Assembly: GCF_002019645.1 (NCBI RefSeq)
Contig: NZ_KV917374.1
Location: 3,608,696-3,672,695, forward strand
Direction: 5' to 3'
Length of the DNA stretch: 64,000 nucleotides
Source: Litchfieldia alkalitelluris
Lineage (GTDB): Bacteria > Bacillota > Bacilli > Bacillales > Bacillaceae_L
A program made the translations under genes and the position numbers. Positions 27,103-36,213 of this stretch are shown here, one piece after another. The notes beneath the pieces are model-generated. The model saw only the letters and a program-made list of their open reading frames with translations. It was not told where the DNA came from and did not search any database. The first letter of the stretch is position 1; each line of letters begins with the position of its first letter.

Positions 27103-28078
27103 TCATGGTACCAAAATCAACTTCCCTGTCGTTTTTCTACCTTGAAGCAACTCATGAACAGAACGTGCTTGTTCTAGTGGATACACACCACCAATAGTTA
27201 AGACTAATTGACCCGTTTTAACAAACGTTAAAAGTTCATGTAAGCTTTCCCGGAGTAACTTTTGATTCCTCATAATTTGTGGCAGAAAAAAATTCAATAA
27301 CCGACTGATTTTTTTTCATTAAGATGGAAGGATGAAAGGTTGCATGTTCGCCACTTGCTGCACCATAGACAACCAATCTACCAAAGGGAGCTAAACAATT
27401 GATCGTTTTATTAAAAACTTCTCCTCCTACCATCTCTAAAGCAACGTCCACCCCTTTACCATCAGTAGCTTCCTTTACTTTGTTTTCCCATCCTTCAGCA
27501 GTATAGTTAATCAATACATCTGCTCCCATTTGATCCGCTAGCTCCAACTTCTCATTAGTACTTGCGGTTGCAATTACCTTCCCTGCACCAAATATTTTAG
27601 CAAGTTGTACAGCCAACGTGCCTACTCCACCAGCTGCTGCATGGATTAATACTGTTTCACCTTTATCAAGTCTTCCCATCGACTTCAACACATGGTAAGC
27701 GCTCAAGCCTTGTAACGGAAGGGCAACGGATTGATTAAAATCAATCCCCTCTGGAAGTGGAATTAATGAACTTTCATGTGCAACAGCAAATTCGGCATAA
27801 CCAGCAGATTCAATCAACGTTACAACCGGTGTACCAATTTTGACATTTTTGACATTTCCCCCTACTTGAGTGACTATTCCAGCAATTTCTGCTCCTGGAA
27901 TAAAAGGTAACTCTGTTCGGACAACATACTGTCCTTCTCGACGAGCAGTATCTGCATAATTCACACCAATTGCTTTTACTTCGATTAGGACTTGATTGGC
28001 TTTAGGTATGGGTATTTCAACCTCAACTTTTTGCAAAACCTCGGGTCCCCCAAAGGTTGTTAACTGAATTGCTTTCAT
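27103..28078 (-). pseudogene. Quinone oxidoreductase-like MDR dehydrogenase, frameshifted
   Basis: Reads in one frame from ATG (28078) for ~260 codons, then the family continues in another frame to 27103. Removing one base from the T7 run at 27286-27292 restores a single ~325-residue MDR protein (VIEFF-LPQIMRN). Motifs: GroES-like fold with VNYADTARREGQY, NADPH site HAAAGGVGTLAVQLAK, C-terminal ARSVHELLQGRKTTGKLILVP. No zinc ligands, as in QorA-type NADPH:quinone reductases. The lesion is in a homopolymer, so it may be a true mutation or a sequencing error. Last gene of its operon. Confidence 0.82.
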
Positions 28079-28092
28079 ATATTTAACACTCC

Positions 28093-28872
28093 CTATTTTC
28101 CTTTAAATTGAGGCTTTCTTTTTTCTTTGAAAGCACTTACTCCTTCTATATGATCATCTGTTGTTACCATTAAGGTTTGAGTAATTCGTTCCTGCTCCAG
28201 AATTTCGCTTAAGCTAGAAACAGCAGCTTGGTCAGCAATTTTTTTGATCATTCCATAGGCTTTTCCAGGACCTTTAGATAGTTTAAAAGCCAATTTCCCC
28301 ACTTCTTCCTTGAATGAATCCAGTGGAAAGGTATCGTTCACTATCCCATATTCCTTTGCAGTTTTCACAAGTAAAGGTTCTCCACTAAATAGAAGTTGCT
28401 TAGCACGGTAAGGACCAATGAGCCTTGGTAGGAAATACAAACCACCACCGTCAGATATAAGGCCCACCTGTGAAAAGCTTAAAACAAACTTACTATCCTC
28501 TGCTGCCACAATTAAATCACACGCCAGTGCTAAGTTAAATCCAGCACCTGCAGCAAAACCATGGACTGCGGCAATGATTGGTTTTTCCAAACTTCTCATG
28601 GCAAGGATACATTCATTGAGTTTTCCAATATGGTCATAAACCTGAGAAGGAGATGCTTCACCCATTGTTTTTACATCTCCACCTGCACTAAAGGATCTGC
28701 CTGAACCGGATAATACCACTATTCTTATTTCTGGATTTTCCCCTGCTTCTTTGACTGCATTGGTTAACCCCATAATCATTTCTGGACTAAATGCATTCAA
28801 ACTCTCAGGACGGTTCATTACAAGATTCATCACAGGCCCTTCGATCTGTACAAGCAAATGATCATTACTCAA
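28093..28872 (-). CDS. Enoyl-CoA hydratase/isomerase (crotonase family)
   Basis: 259 residues from a TTG placed eight bases after GGAGG. Crotonase fold: oxyanion-hole segments SAGGDVKTM and AAGAGFNLALACD, C-terminal trimerisation helix, and the family end EGVSAFKEKRKPQFKGK. The residue where hydratases carry the first glutamate is not a glutamate here (AGAGFNL), while ISDGGGLYFLPRLIG occupies the second position. It may therefore be an isomerase (PaaG- or ECI-like) rather than a hydratase. Sits between an SDR and the broken quinone oxidoreductase gene with 14 bases to the latter. Confidence 0.85.
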   Translation of the reverse strand: MSNDHLLVQIEGPVMNLVMNRPESLNAFSPEMIMGLTNAVKEAGENPEIRIVVLSGSGRSFSAGGDVKTMGEASPSQVYDHIGKLNECILAMRSLEKPIIAAVHGFAAGAGFNLALACDLIVAAEDSKFVLSFSQVGLISDGGGLYFLPRLIGPYRAKQLLFSGEPLLVKTAKEYGIVNDTFPLDSFKEEVGKLAFKLSKGPGKAYGMIKKIADQAAVSSLSEILEQERITQTLMVTTDDHIEGVSAFKEKRKPQFKGK

Positions 28873-28953
28873 ATCAATTGCCTCCTTTTTTTATAGTTAT
28901 TTTAAAAATTTTCTAGCTTTTAAACAGGCTAGCAAACTCACTATGTTTCAAGT

Positions 28954-29733
28954 CTATTTAATTAACCAGCCTCCATCAACTAACACATCTGAGCCAGTCA
29001 TATAGGAGGCCTCAGGTGATGCGACAAACGAAATAATATTTGCAATCTCATCCGGTTTTCCTACTCTCATTAGGGCTGTATTTCTTTCTATTGCTCGTTG
29101 AAATTTCTCATTTTGCAAGCTTTGTTCTGTTAGAGGTGTTTCAACAAACCCCGGGGAGACTGAATTGACTCTAATTCCATATGGAGCAAGTTCCAAGGCT
29201 AAAGCTCTCGTAAAATTAATCACTCCTGCTTTTGCTGCACTATAATGGGGAATGTGGGCTCCTGCTTTATATCCAGACAATGACGCAATATTAACTATTG
29301 CTTTATCGTCTTTCTGACTATTATCCGAACAATCTACCATTAATTTTCCAATAATCTTTGAAGCTAAAAAGACACTTTTCAGGTTAACACTTTGAACATA
29401 GTCCCAATCTGAGCTTGACGTCTCAAGAATTTTCGAGTGACTTGAACCACCAGCATTATTAATGAGCACATGTAGTTCTCCATAATTCTCTTGAATATAT
29501 TGCGATAACTCGATTAAATCCTCCTCATTAGTTACATCCGCTACAAAAATCTCAGCTACTGGCACTTTACTAGCTTCATTGATTTTCCTTGCTACACGCT
29601 CAAGCTTAGATTTTGTTCGGCCTACTAATATGAGCTTTGCCCCTTCATTTGCTAGACGTACTGCAGTAGCTTCACCAATTCCACTTCCTGCTCCAGTAAC
29701 AACAGCAACCTTTTCTGAAAATCTTCCACCCAT
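28954..29733 (-). CDS. Short-chain dehydrogenase/reductase
   Basis: 259 residues, ATG after GAGGAGGTAGATAACG. Classical SDR: cofactor motif TGAGSGIG, NNAG, the catalytic Ser in IASLSG, and YSAAK for the Tyr-Lys pair. The C-terminus YMTGSDVLVDGGW is typical. Likely NAD(P)-linked oxidation of a hydroxyacyl or other secondary alcohol; substrate is not predictable. Fourth-from-last region of an eight- to nine-gene minus-strand operon of acyl-CoA genes. Confidence 0.88.
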   Translation of the reverse strand: MGGRFSEKVAVVTGAGSGIGEATAVRLANEGAKLILVGRTKSKLERVARKINEASKVPVAEIFVADVTNEEDLIELSQYIQENYGELHVLINNAGGSSHSKILETSSSDWDYVQSVNLKSVFLASKIIGKLMVDCSDNSQKDDKAIVNIASLSGYKAGAHIPHYSAAKAGVINFTRALALELAPYGIRVNSVSPGFVETPLTEQSLQNEKFQRAIERNTALMRVGKPDEIANIISFVASPEASYMTGSDVLVDGGWLIK

Positions 29734-29761
29734 CGTTATCTACCTCCTCTATTTTTGGAGA

Positions 29762-31535
29762 TTAAACCTTATATTGACCATGTTTATTCAAATGGTCAGC
29801 CACTTCATGCTTACGAATATTACTCCCTTCTTGAATGAATCTACTACATTCTCTACCAATTAAATATACTGCCTGTGTCATTTTTTCTCCCGTTAGTGCA
29901 CCTGAGATTAAACTTTTAGCAATAACCTCAACATTTAAGATAGCTTCGTCAATATAAATAGCTGCAAGATTGGCTTTTATTTTTTCTTTTTCAAGACCAT
30001 TTCTTTCGATTACTTTTAAAGTTCGAAAAACCGCTGATTCACTCGCATATAAATGGATGGCAATATCGGCTAGTTTCATCAAGGTTTCTTGCTCCTCCTG
30101 CAACTTTTCTCCAAAAGTCTGGAAGGCAATACCTGCACACACTAGGAAAATTCTTCGGAAGGCTGTTACCGCTTCTTGTTCACGACCCAAAACACCTGTA
30201 AACTCACTTGACGGAGCTTGTAACTCAGATAAGGCTTTTTGTACCATTTCTTCTAGATTAACTTCACCGTTTGCGGCTTTTCGATACAAATGTGTCGGTA
30301 TTAACAAACGATTTATTTCATTTGTTCCTTCGAAGATACGGTTAATTCTCGAATCTCTATACATTTGCTCAACTTTATATTCTTTTATAAAACCTGCACC
30401 ACCATGTAGTTGAACAGCCTCATCTGCGACATAATCTAGTGTTTCAGATCCATAGACTTTACAAACTGCACATTCAGTCGCATATTCCATCATTCTTTGG
30501 CCAATTAATTTAAGATCCGTAGAATCAGATAAATCGCCTAGTGCATTTTCGATTAAACTTGCAGTTCGATATTGAAGTGACTCCGAAGCATAAAATACGT
30601 GCTGCCATTTTTGCGACTTTTTCTTTGGTAGCTCCAAAATCAGCTATTGCCCGCCCAAACTGCCTTCTTTCATTTGTGTATTGGATTGTTTTTTCTAAGC
30701 CCGACTTAGCTCCACCCATACAGGCTGACCCCAAATTGAATCGCCCTAGATTTAATACATTAAGTGCAATCACATGGCCTTTACCAACTTCCCCAAGAAG
30801 GTTTTCTACAGGTACCATACAATCTTCAAGGATAACCGATCGAGTTGAAGATCCTTTTATACCCATCTTTTGTTCTTCTGGACCAAGCGATAGCCCTGGA
30901 AAGTTTTTTTCAACAATAAACGCTGTGAATTTTTGCCCGTCGACCTTAGCATACACAATAAACGTATCAGAAAACTGTGCATTGGTAATGTATAGCTTTG
31001 TTCCGTTCAAGATATAATCTGTACCCTCATTATTTAATTTGGCAACGGTTTGTGCAGCAAGTGCATCAGAGCCCGCCCCAGGTTCTGTTAAGCAATAAGC
31101 ACCTAGATATTCCCCTGAGGCAAGCTTTGGTAAATACTTTTCCTTTTGTGCTTTTGTTCCAAAATAAGTAATTGGCAAAGTAGCAATACAAGTATGGTTT
31201 GAATGAGCAACACCATAGCTACCAGATTGACCTACGACCTCTCCAATAAGTCCTTTACTAATTTTATCAAGGCCAAGACCACCATACTCTTCAGGAATAC
31301 TATGCGCTAATAATCCTAAATCACCTGCTATTTTTAAAAGTTCTACTAGTTTATTAAAGTTTTGACTTTCAATCTCTTCATTATAGGGTTCCACTTCTTT
31401 TTCTAGAAACTGCTGTGCCGTATTTGCTATCATTTTATGTTCAAAGCTTAAATCCTCTGGCGTAAATAAATCATCTTTTTCGATCGCTGAGTACAGGAAA
31501 CTAGCACCCTTATTTTTCATTTGTAACATATCCAT
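29762..31535 (-). pseudogene. FadE-type acyl-CoA dehydrogenase, frameshifted
   Basis: The ATG at 31535 follows AAGGAG and overlaps the comB-like gene by 26 bases. The frame runs ~315 codons to KEKVAKMAARI, where one extra T in the T4 run at 30592-30595 throws it out. The neighbouring frame continues YASESLQYRTASLIE to 29762. Restored, it is a ~590-residue protein with the FadE-type C-terminal extension, as in B. subtilis FadE. Flavin-binding TEPGAGSDA and the catalytic glutamate in FEGTNEINR are present. A homopolymer indel could be a sequencing artefact; otherwise the enzyme is lost. Confidence 0.85.
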
Positions 31536-32274
31536 TTATATCTCCTTCAACAATTGAATTTCTATCATTCAAATATGGAACGATATCCAAAATACCGCGA
31601 CTTGCAACAAACTCCAACTCATCACGATAGCCATACTTTACGAGGAGTTTTCCGACAAATGAAGAACGAAGAATCTCTTCTGCTTTATCGCTTGATTGAG
31701 AGTAAAACAAGTGAGCAGCTATTGCAGAATCTGTTAGCTCCCATTTTGTAGATGTACCTTCATTTAACAAACAGTCTAAAAAGTACCCTGCCTCATAAAA
31801 GTCTTCTAGACAAAATTCCCCTGATGAACCTGAGCAAACAATAACAATCGTTTCCTCTTGATGGCATTGGTTAACCTTGGTGGCAATTGCACTTCCATTT
31901 AGTAATGAGCAGATATACACTTTTTCTGCTAAACGACTTCGATTGACTGCTACAGTTCCATTTGTAGTTGATAAGATAACAGTTTTATTTTTGACAGCAT
32001 ACTTTAGTGAAAGAGGATTAGGATCAAAAAATCCCTCAATCGTCCTTCCCTCATACTCTCCCACCAAGATATAACTATCTGTTTGTAGATTCTTTGCTTC
32101 CCGAATTGCTGCTTCTTTGTTTATTACAGGAATTACTTCTTTTGCCCCATAAGATAAGCAAGTAGTAATCGTTGATGTTGCTAGTAAAACATCGAATACA
32201 ACAGCTATCTTTTGTTCCTTGATCTTCTGTTCATCAATTTCTTCTTTCTTCATAAGAAGATGAACTTTTGGCAT
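31510..32274 (-). CDS. comB: ComB-family 2-phosphosulfolactate phosphatase-like protein
   Basis: 254 residues from an ATG at 32274, eight bases after AAGGG. Family blocks are clear: VVFDVLLATSTI, ILSTTNGTVA, CSGSSGEFCLEDFYEAG, GILDIVPYLN. Characterised members dephosphorylate 2-phospho-3-sulfolactate in coenzyme M or spore sulfolactate synthesis (YitC in Bacillus). Here no comA-like or comC-like gene is near; the gene lies inside a fatty-acyl-CoA operon after an APH-type kinase. It may serve sulfolactate synthesis, or act on another phosphorylated 2- or 4-hydroxyacid. Translationally coupled to the FadE gene. Confidence 0.85.
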   Translation of the reverse strand: MPKVHLLMKKEEIDEQKIKEQKIAVVFDVLLATSTITTCLSYGAKEVIPVINKEAAIREAKNLQTDSYILVGEYEGRTIEGFFDPNPLSLKYAVKNKTVILSTTNGTVAVNRSRLAEKVYICSLLNGSAIATKVNQCHQEETIVIVCSGSSGEFCLEDFYEAGYFLDCLLNEGTSTKWELTDSAIAAHLFYSQSSDKAEEILRSSFVGKLLVKYGYRDELEFVASRGILDIVPYLNDRNSIVEGDINGYVTNEK

Positions 32275-32316
32275 GTTAAGCACCCTTTCAAATCAAACAC
32301 ACGATTTCTTATAAGC

Positions 32317-33381
32317 CTATTTAAATATATTGTTACAAGCATGTTGAATAAGACTGTTTACAAAATGGTTAAAGTGAGCAAAGCGGTTATCACTTGTTTG
32401 ACCATTTTTATACCTGAAATAGATTTGCTGGCATATAACAGCCAGTTTGAAATAAGCGAAGGTGACGTAAAAATCAATGTTCGAAACATCTCGCCCACTC
32501 TTTTTGGCATACATTTCAATAAATTCATTTCTTGTAAAAAAGCCTTTGTTGACGGTAATTGGTGCTTTGCCAAGGCCTTTTTTTAGCATAATAGGGTCAT
32601 CATCTTGGGTCCAATAACTCATGGCTGCTCCTAAATCAGCAAGTGGATCACCTATTGTTGTCATCTCCCAATCAAACAAACCTACCATCTCTGTGAGATC
32701 TTTAGAAAACATTGCATTATTTAACTTATAGTCATAATGAATAACTGTTGGTGTCCCGGAAACTGGAATAGAGTCAATCAACCATTTTTTCAGGAAGTCA
32801 AATCCTTCAATTTCATCAGTCTTTGCTCGTTCACATCTTGAAAGCCAACCATGGACTTGTCGTTCCATAAACCCATCAGGATGACTTAATTTTGTTAACT
32901 CCGTGTTCATATAATCAATTCGGTGAAGTTCTACAAGCTGCTCTACCATGATTTCTGATATCCTTCTACATAAATCTGGCGTAGCCTCTATCGAACTTGG
33001 AAACTCCGTATCTATGACAATCCCTTTTTTACGTTCCATAATAAAGAACGTACTACCAACAATTTCCTTATTCTCTGAAAACAAATAAGGTTTCGGAGCA
33101 CTAGGAAAAAGTGGATTAAGCTCCTTTAGAATTTTATATTCACGGTTCATATCATGTGCCTTTGGGGCAACCGGACCATGTGGAGGCCTTCTTAAAACAG
33201 CCTCCCAATCTCCAATACTTAATTGATAGGTTAAATTCGAATGTCCAGCTCGGAATTGTTCAACCATTAAAGGTTTATCTGGAATTCCTTCTAAATATTC
33301 CTTGATAAAAGCTTCTAGAACAGGGATATTTAGTTCTTCTCCTTTTCTGACGGGGATTGTATCTTTTACACCTTCGACCAT
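32317..33381 (-). CDS. APH-family kinase like the ACAD10/11 N-terminal domain
   Basis: 354 residues, ATG after GGGAGGGGATAAGTT. Aminoglycoside-phosphotransferase fold: nucleotide loop RAGHSNLTYQL, lysine-strand region VLRRPPHGP, catalytic IHYDYKLNNAMF and metal-binding GLFDWEMTTIGDPLADLG. The RPP and DYKLNN forms are typical of the kinase half of ACAD10/ACAD11 and of bacterial LvaA-like hydroxyacyl-CoA kinases, not of antibiotic resistance enzymes. I infer phosphorylation of a 4-hydroxyacyl-CoA, to be finished by the ACAD10/11-like dehydrogenase at 40616-41824. Confidence 0.85.
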   Translation of the reverse strand: MVEGVKDTIPVRKGEELNIPVLEAFIKEYLEGIPDKPLMVEQFRAGHSNLTYQLSIGDWEAVLRRPPHGPVAPKAHDMNREYKILKELNPLFPSAPKPYLFSENKEIVGSTFFIMERKKGIVIDTEFPSSIEATPDLCRRISEIMVEQLVELHRIDYMNTELTKLSHPDGFMERQVHGWLSRCERAKTDEIEGFDFLKKWLIDSIPVSGTPTVIHYDYKLNNAMFSKDLTEMVGLFDWEMTTIGDPLADLGAAMSYWTQDDDPIMLKKGLGKAPITVNKGFFTRNEFIEMYAKKSGRDVSNIDFYVTFAYFKLAVICQQIYFRYKNGQTSDNRFAHFNHFVNSLIQHACNNIFK

Positions 33382-33384
33382 AAC

Positions 33385-33804
33385 TTATCCCCTCCCATTA
33401 TGTGTAATTAGGATATATTGATTCAGTGCTTCTCGAATATAATCAGGTATTGGTTCACTTTGTTGCTTTTCAAAATTAAAATGAACAATAACCGCATATC
33501 CCTTTGCAATTAACCTGCTAGTACCTTTTTCAATAATTTCATGGTCAAGTTGGAAGCTTTTCGTACCAATCTTCGATACCGCAGTTGTAACAATTAAAGT
33601 TTGGTTAAAATATCCCTGACCAACAAAATCGCACTTAGTTGAAGCTAGGATAAATCTCCAGTCTGAAATCGCTGTACCAGTTCCTAACTTTTCAAAGAAC
33701 TTAATTCGAGCATCTTCTAAATAAATAAAATAGCTCGTGTTGTTGATATGCCCTAGGGCATCTGTCTCACCGAAACGGACAGATACCTCTAACTCGTGTT
33801 TCAT
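33385..33804 (-). CDS. Hotdog-fold acyl-CoA thioesterase (4HBT family)
   Basis: 139 residues from the ATG at 33804, set by CAGGAGGAG; a longer frame runs into the preceding gene without a ribosome site. 4-hydroxybenzoyl-CoA thioesterase motif: VRFGETDALGHINNTSYFIY, with the catalytic Asp in ETDALGH. Probably hydrolyses short- or medium-chain acyl-CoA and so relieves CoA trapping. Same operon: three bases after its stop the kinase ribosome region begins. Confidence 0.85.
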   Translation of the reverse strand: MKHELEVSVRFGETDALGHINNTSYFIYLEDARIKFFEKLGTGTAISDWRFILASTKCDFVGQGYFNQTLIVTTAVSKIGTKSFQLDHEIIEKGTSRLIAKGYAVIVHFNFEKQQSEPIPDYIREALNQYILITHNGRG

Positions 33805-33829
33805 ACAAATCAACTCCTCCTGAATACTT

Positions 33830-34609
33830 TTATCGATGAGTAAAGACCGGTCTTCTTTTTTCAATAAAAGCTGATACACCCTCTTTAATATCTTCTGTCT
33901 GAAAAACCTCTTCAAATAGTTCAGCTTCTCTTTCAATACTTGCTTCTAATGGTAAATTTGCACCGTCATCAACTGCTTTTTTTATTCGCGATAGCGCTTG
34001 CAATGAATGTCGACTGATTTTTCTTGCGAGGTCACTAGCAGCAGTTAGTCCTTCCCCTGTTGGAACGACTTTATTTACCAAGCCAATTTTTTCTGCTTCA
34101 GCAGCAGTAATTGGGTCACCTGTAAACATTAGTTCCTTCGCTTTAGACTCACCAACCACTCTTGGTAATCTTTGCGTTCCACCACCACCTGGAAAAAGAC
34201 CAAGTTTAATTTCAGGTAATCCAATTTGTACATGTTCTTCTGCAATTCGAATATCACATGTTAAAGCTAGCTCACAGCCTCCACCATAAGTAAGACCATT
34301 AAGAACAGCAATAGTTGGTTTGTTAAATTGGTCAATATAGTTCAATACTTTATGAGTTTCCATAAAACTAGATTTAATCCCAGCTTTCCCAATTAAGTTA
34401 GGAAACTCCTTAATATCTGCACCAGCCATAAATGCTTTACTTCCTGATCCTGTCAAAATCACAGTTACCACCTCATGATCTTTTTCAAGTGCCTGAAAAC
34501 TTTGATAAAGTTCCTCAACAACACTTGAGTTCATAACATTTAGAGGTGGATTATTGATTGTAATTGTGGCAGTACCATTTTGTTTTTCAACTTGTAGAAA
34601 TTGTGCCAT
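33830..34609 (-). CDS. Enoyl-CoA hydratase (crotonase family)
   Basis: 259 residues; ATG preceded by AAAAAGGAGTGGAAAATTA and overlapping the previous stop codon as TAATG. Oxyanion-hole and active-site segments MAGADIKEFP and YGGGCELALTCD (first Glu), LPEIKLGLFPGGGGTQRLPR (second Glu) are all present, so hydratase activity on trans-2-enoyl-CoA is expected. Ends in KEGVSAFIEKRRPVF. Coupled to the 3-hydroxyacyl-CoA dehydrogenase, giving two successive beta-oxidation steps. Confidence 0.92.
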   Translation of the reverse strand: MAQFLQVEKQNGTATITINNPPLNVMNSSVVEELYQSFQALEKDHEVVTVILTGSGSKAFMAGADIKEFPNLIGKAGIKSSFMETHKVLNYIDQFNKPTIAVLNGLTYGGGCELALTCDIRIAEEHVQIGLPEIKLGLFPGGGGTQRLPRVVGESKAKELMFTGDPITAAEAEKIGLVNKVVPTGEGLTAASDLARKISRHSLQALSRIKKAVDDGANLPLEASIEREAELFEEVFQTEDIKEGVSAFIEKRRPVFTHR

Positions 34610-35493
34610 TAATTTTCCACTCCTTTTTGTACATAATCATAAAATCCTTTTCCAGTCTTCCTTCCTAAATGCCCCGCCTTTACTTTTTCCTCAATACATT
34701 TAGGTGGTTTATCTGCCAGATCACCTGTTTCAGCAAAGCGTTGTTCCATTACGTAATACCCAACATCAATTCCTGATAAGTCCATTAATTGGAATGGTCC
34801 TATTGGATGATTTAGCGCTTTTCTACAAATCGTATCAATATCTTTATAATCGCAAATACCTTGTTCATATAATTGAACGGCTTCGCGTTGGAGTGCACCT
34901 AGAATTCGATTGGCAACAAAACCTGAAATTTCTTTTCGAAGCAAGACACCCGTTCGATTTATTCTTTCACAAACTTCCATAGTTAATTGAGCGGTTTCCT
35001 CAGATGTATCTTCACTCATCACAACCTCTACACAGTCCATTACAAGAGGAGGAAAGAAAAAGTGCATATTACATACTTTGTCTGGTCTTTCGGTAACACT
35101 TGCAATTAATGAACTTACAATTGTAGAACTATTAGATGCTAAAATTGCATGTGAAGGAGCAATTTTATCCAGTTGTTGAAAAACTTCTTGTTTCACGGAC
35201 AACTTTTCCACAATTGCCTCAATCACAAAGTCAGCATTTGAAGCAGCCTCTTGTATACTAGAGGTAAATGCAAGTCGTCCAAAAGCAGCATCTTTTACAT
35301 CTTCTGCTAGTTTTCCTTTTGCAACCCATTTATCCATTAGAGCTTCTAAGCTTTCTTTTGCTTTCTCTAAAGCATGTTGATTAACATCTTGAATGGTCGT
35401 CCGAAACCCTCCAAGTGCACATAACATTGCAATTTGATGACCCATTTGGCCCGATCCCACTACACAAATTCTCTTAATATCATTTATATTCAT
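34609..35493 (-). CDS. 3-hydroxyacyl-CoA dehydrogenase
   Basis: 294 residues, ATG seven bases after GAGGAG. N-terminal Rossmann fold VVGSGQMGHQIAMLC for NAD, the ASNSST block, catalytic histidine in MHFFFPPLVMDCVE (the usual N-P after HFF is replaced by F-P), and the C-terminal domain with FVANRILGALQREA, GPFQLMDLSG. Related to HbdA/FadB-type dehydrogenases of 280-300 residues. First gene of the long operon and directly downstream of a TetR-type palindrome, so probably repressed by the adjacent regulator. Confidence 0.9.
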   Translation of the reverse strand: MNINDIKRICVVGSGQMGHQIAMLCALGGFRTTIQDVNQHALEKAKESLEALMDKWVAKGKLAEDVKDAAFGRLAFTSSIQEAASNADFVIEAIVEKLSVKQEVFQQLDKIAPSHAILASNSSTIVSSLIASVTERPDKVCNMHFFFPPLVMDCVEVVMSEDTSEETAQLTMEVCERINRTGVLLRKEISGFVANRILGALQREAVQLYEQGICDYKDIDTICRKALNHPIGPFQLMDLSGIDVGYYVMEQRFAETGDLADKPPKCIEEKVKAGHLGRKTGKGFYDYVQKGVEN

Positions 35494-35519
35494 TCATAAT
35501 CTCCTCTCATTCTCTTCCA

Positions 35520-35540
35520 CTTACTAACCGGTTGGTATGT
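35520..35540 (-). promoter_or_regulatory. Putative TetR-family operator, copy 1
   Basis: CTTACTAACCGGTTGGTATGT is an imperfect palindrome centred on AACCGGTT, about 30 bases before the 3-hydroxyacyl-CoA dehydrogenase start. An almost identical site lies at 41855-41877 before the acyl-CoA dehydrogenase. Inference: both bind the TetR regulator encoded between the two operons. Confidence 0.65.
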
Positions 35541-35547
35541 TGCTTAT

Positions 35548-35587
35548 AAAAAAATAGAAAGGGATACAACCTCCTTTCTATTTTTTT
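35548..35587 (-). terminator. Terminator of the tetR gene
   Basis: AAAAAAATAGAAAGG and CCTTTCTATTTTTTT form a 15-pair stem, A-run on one side and T-run on the other, directly after the regulator stop codon. Confidence 0.85.
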
Positions 35588-35588
35588 C

Positions 35589-36155
35589 TTAAACCATTTC
35601 AATACCACTTAAAATCATATCAACGAAGACTTGTGCCACTTCTTGGTCCGTTAATTTCCCCTTAGGATTAAACCATTGGTAGCTCCAATTCGTCATACCA
35701 AGAATTCCAAATGTAACGATGTCTACTTTTAAATCTTTCTTAAACTCCCCATTATTTACACCTTCTTCAAGTAAAGCCTGAATATTTGTACGAAATTGAT
35801 CTCGCTTCGGAATGATTTGTGAAAGATGATCTTCCGATAAATTTCTCATTTCTCGGAAAAAGACACGAGCACTTGGTCCTCTTGATTCAATTGTGTGAAT
35901 CAACATATAGACCATTTCATATAATTTATCCTTACTAGAGTTATCCTCATTATTCAAGATTTTCTGTTGTCCTTCAAGAAGATCTTGAATATATCCCATA
36001 TGGATATCCATGAGAAGTTCTTCTTTGCTAGAAAAATAGTAGTAGAAAGTTCCTTTTGTTACACCAAGAGCATCTACAATATCTTGAATTGATGTTTCAG
36101 AGAAGCCCCTTTCACCAAATAAAGCGATACTTTGCTCTGTAATTTTGTTTTTCAT
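35589..36155 (-). CDS. TetR-family transcriptional regulator
   Basis: 188 residues, ATG after AGAGGTTTACTGC. N-terminal helix-turn-helix (ALFGERGFSETSIQDIVDAL, then GVTKGTFYYYFSSKEEL) and a C-terminal ligand domain of the TetR_C fatty-acid-regulator kind. It lies between two acyl-CoA operons, both preceded by the same palindrome, so it likely represses them and is released by an acyl-CoA or related intermediate. It differs in sequence from B. subtilis FadR. Has its own terminator; 58 bases separate it from the acyl-CoA ligase gene upstream. Confidence 0.87.
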   Translation of the reverse strand: MKNKITEQSIALFGERGFSETSIQDIVDALGVTKGTFYYYFSSKEELLMDIHMGYIQDLLEGQQKILNNEDNSSKDKLYEMVYMLIHTIESRGPSARVFFREMRNLSEDHLSQIIPKRDQFRTNIQALLEEGVNNGEFKKDLKVDIVTFGILGMTNWSYQWFNPKGKLTDQEVAQVFVDMILSGIEMV

Positions 36156-36213
36156 GCAGTAAACCTCTTTCAGTATAATTATCTTAAAATTATACCATAT
36201 TTTCCATCGTGTC

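Noticed and set aside
32317-33381. Aminoglycoside resistance phosphotransferase
   Set aside because: The fold is shared, but the motifs and acyl-CoA gene context fit the ACAD10/11-type kinase branch.
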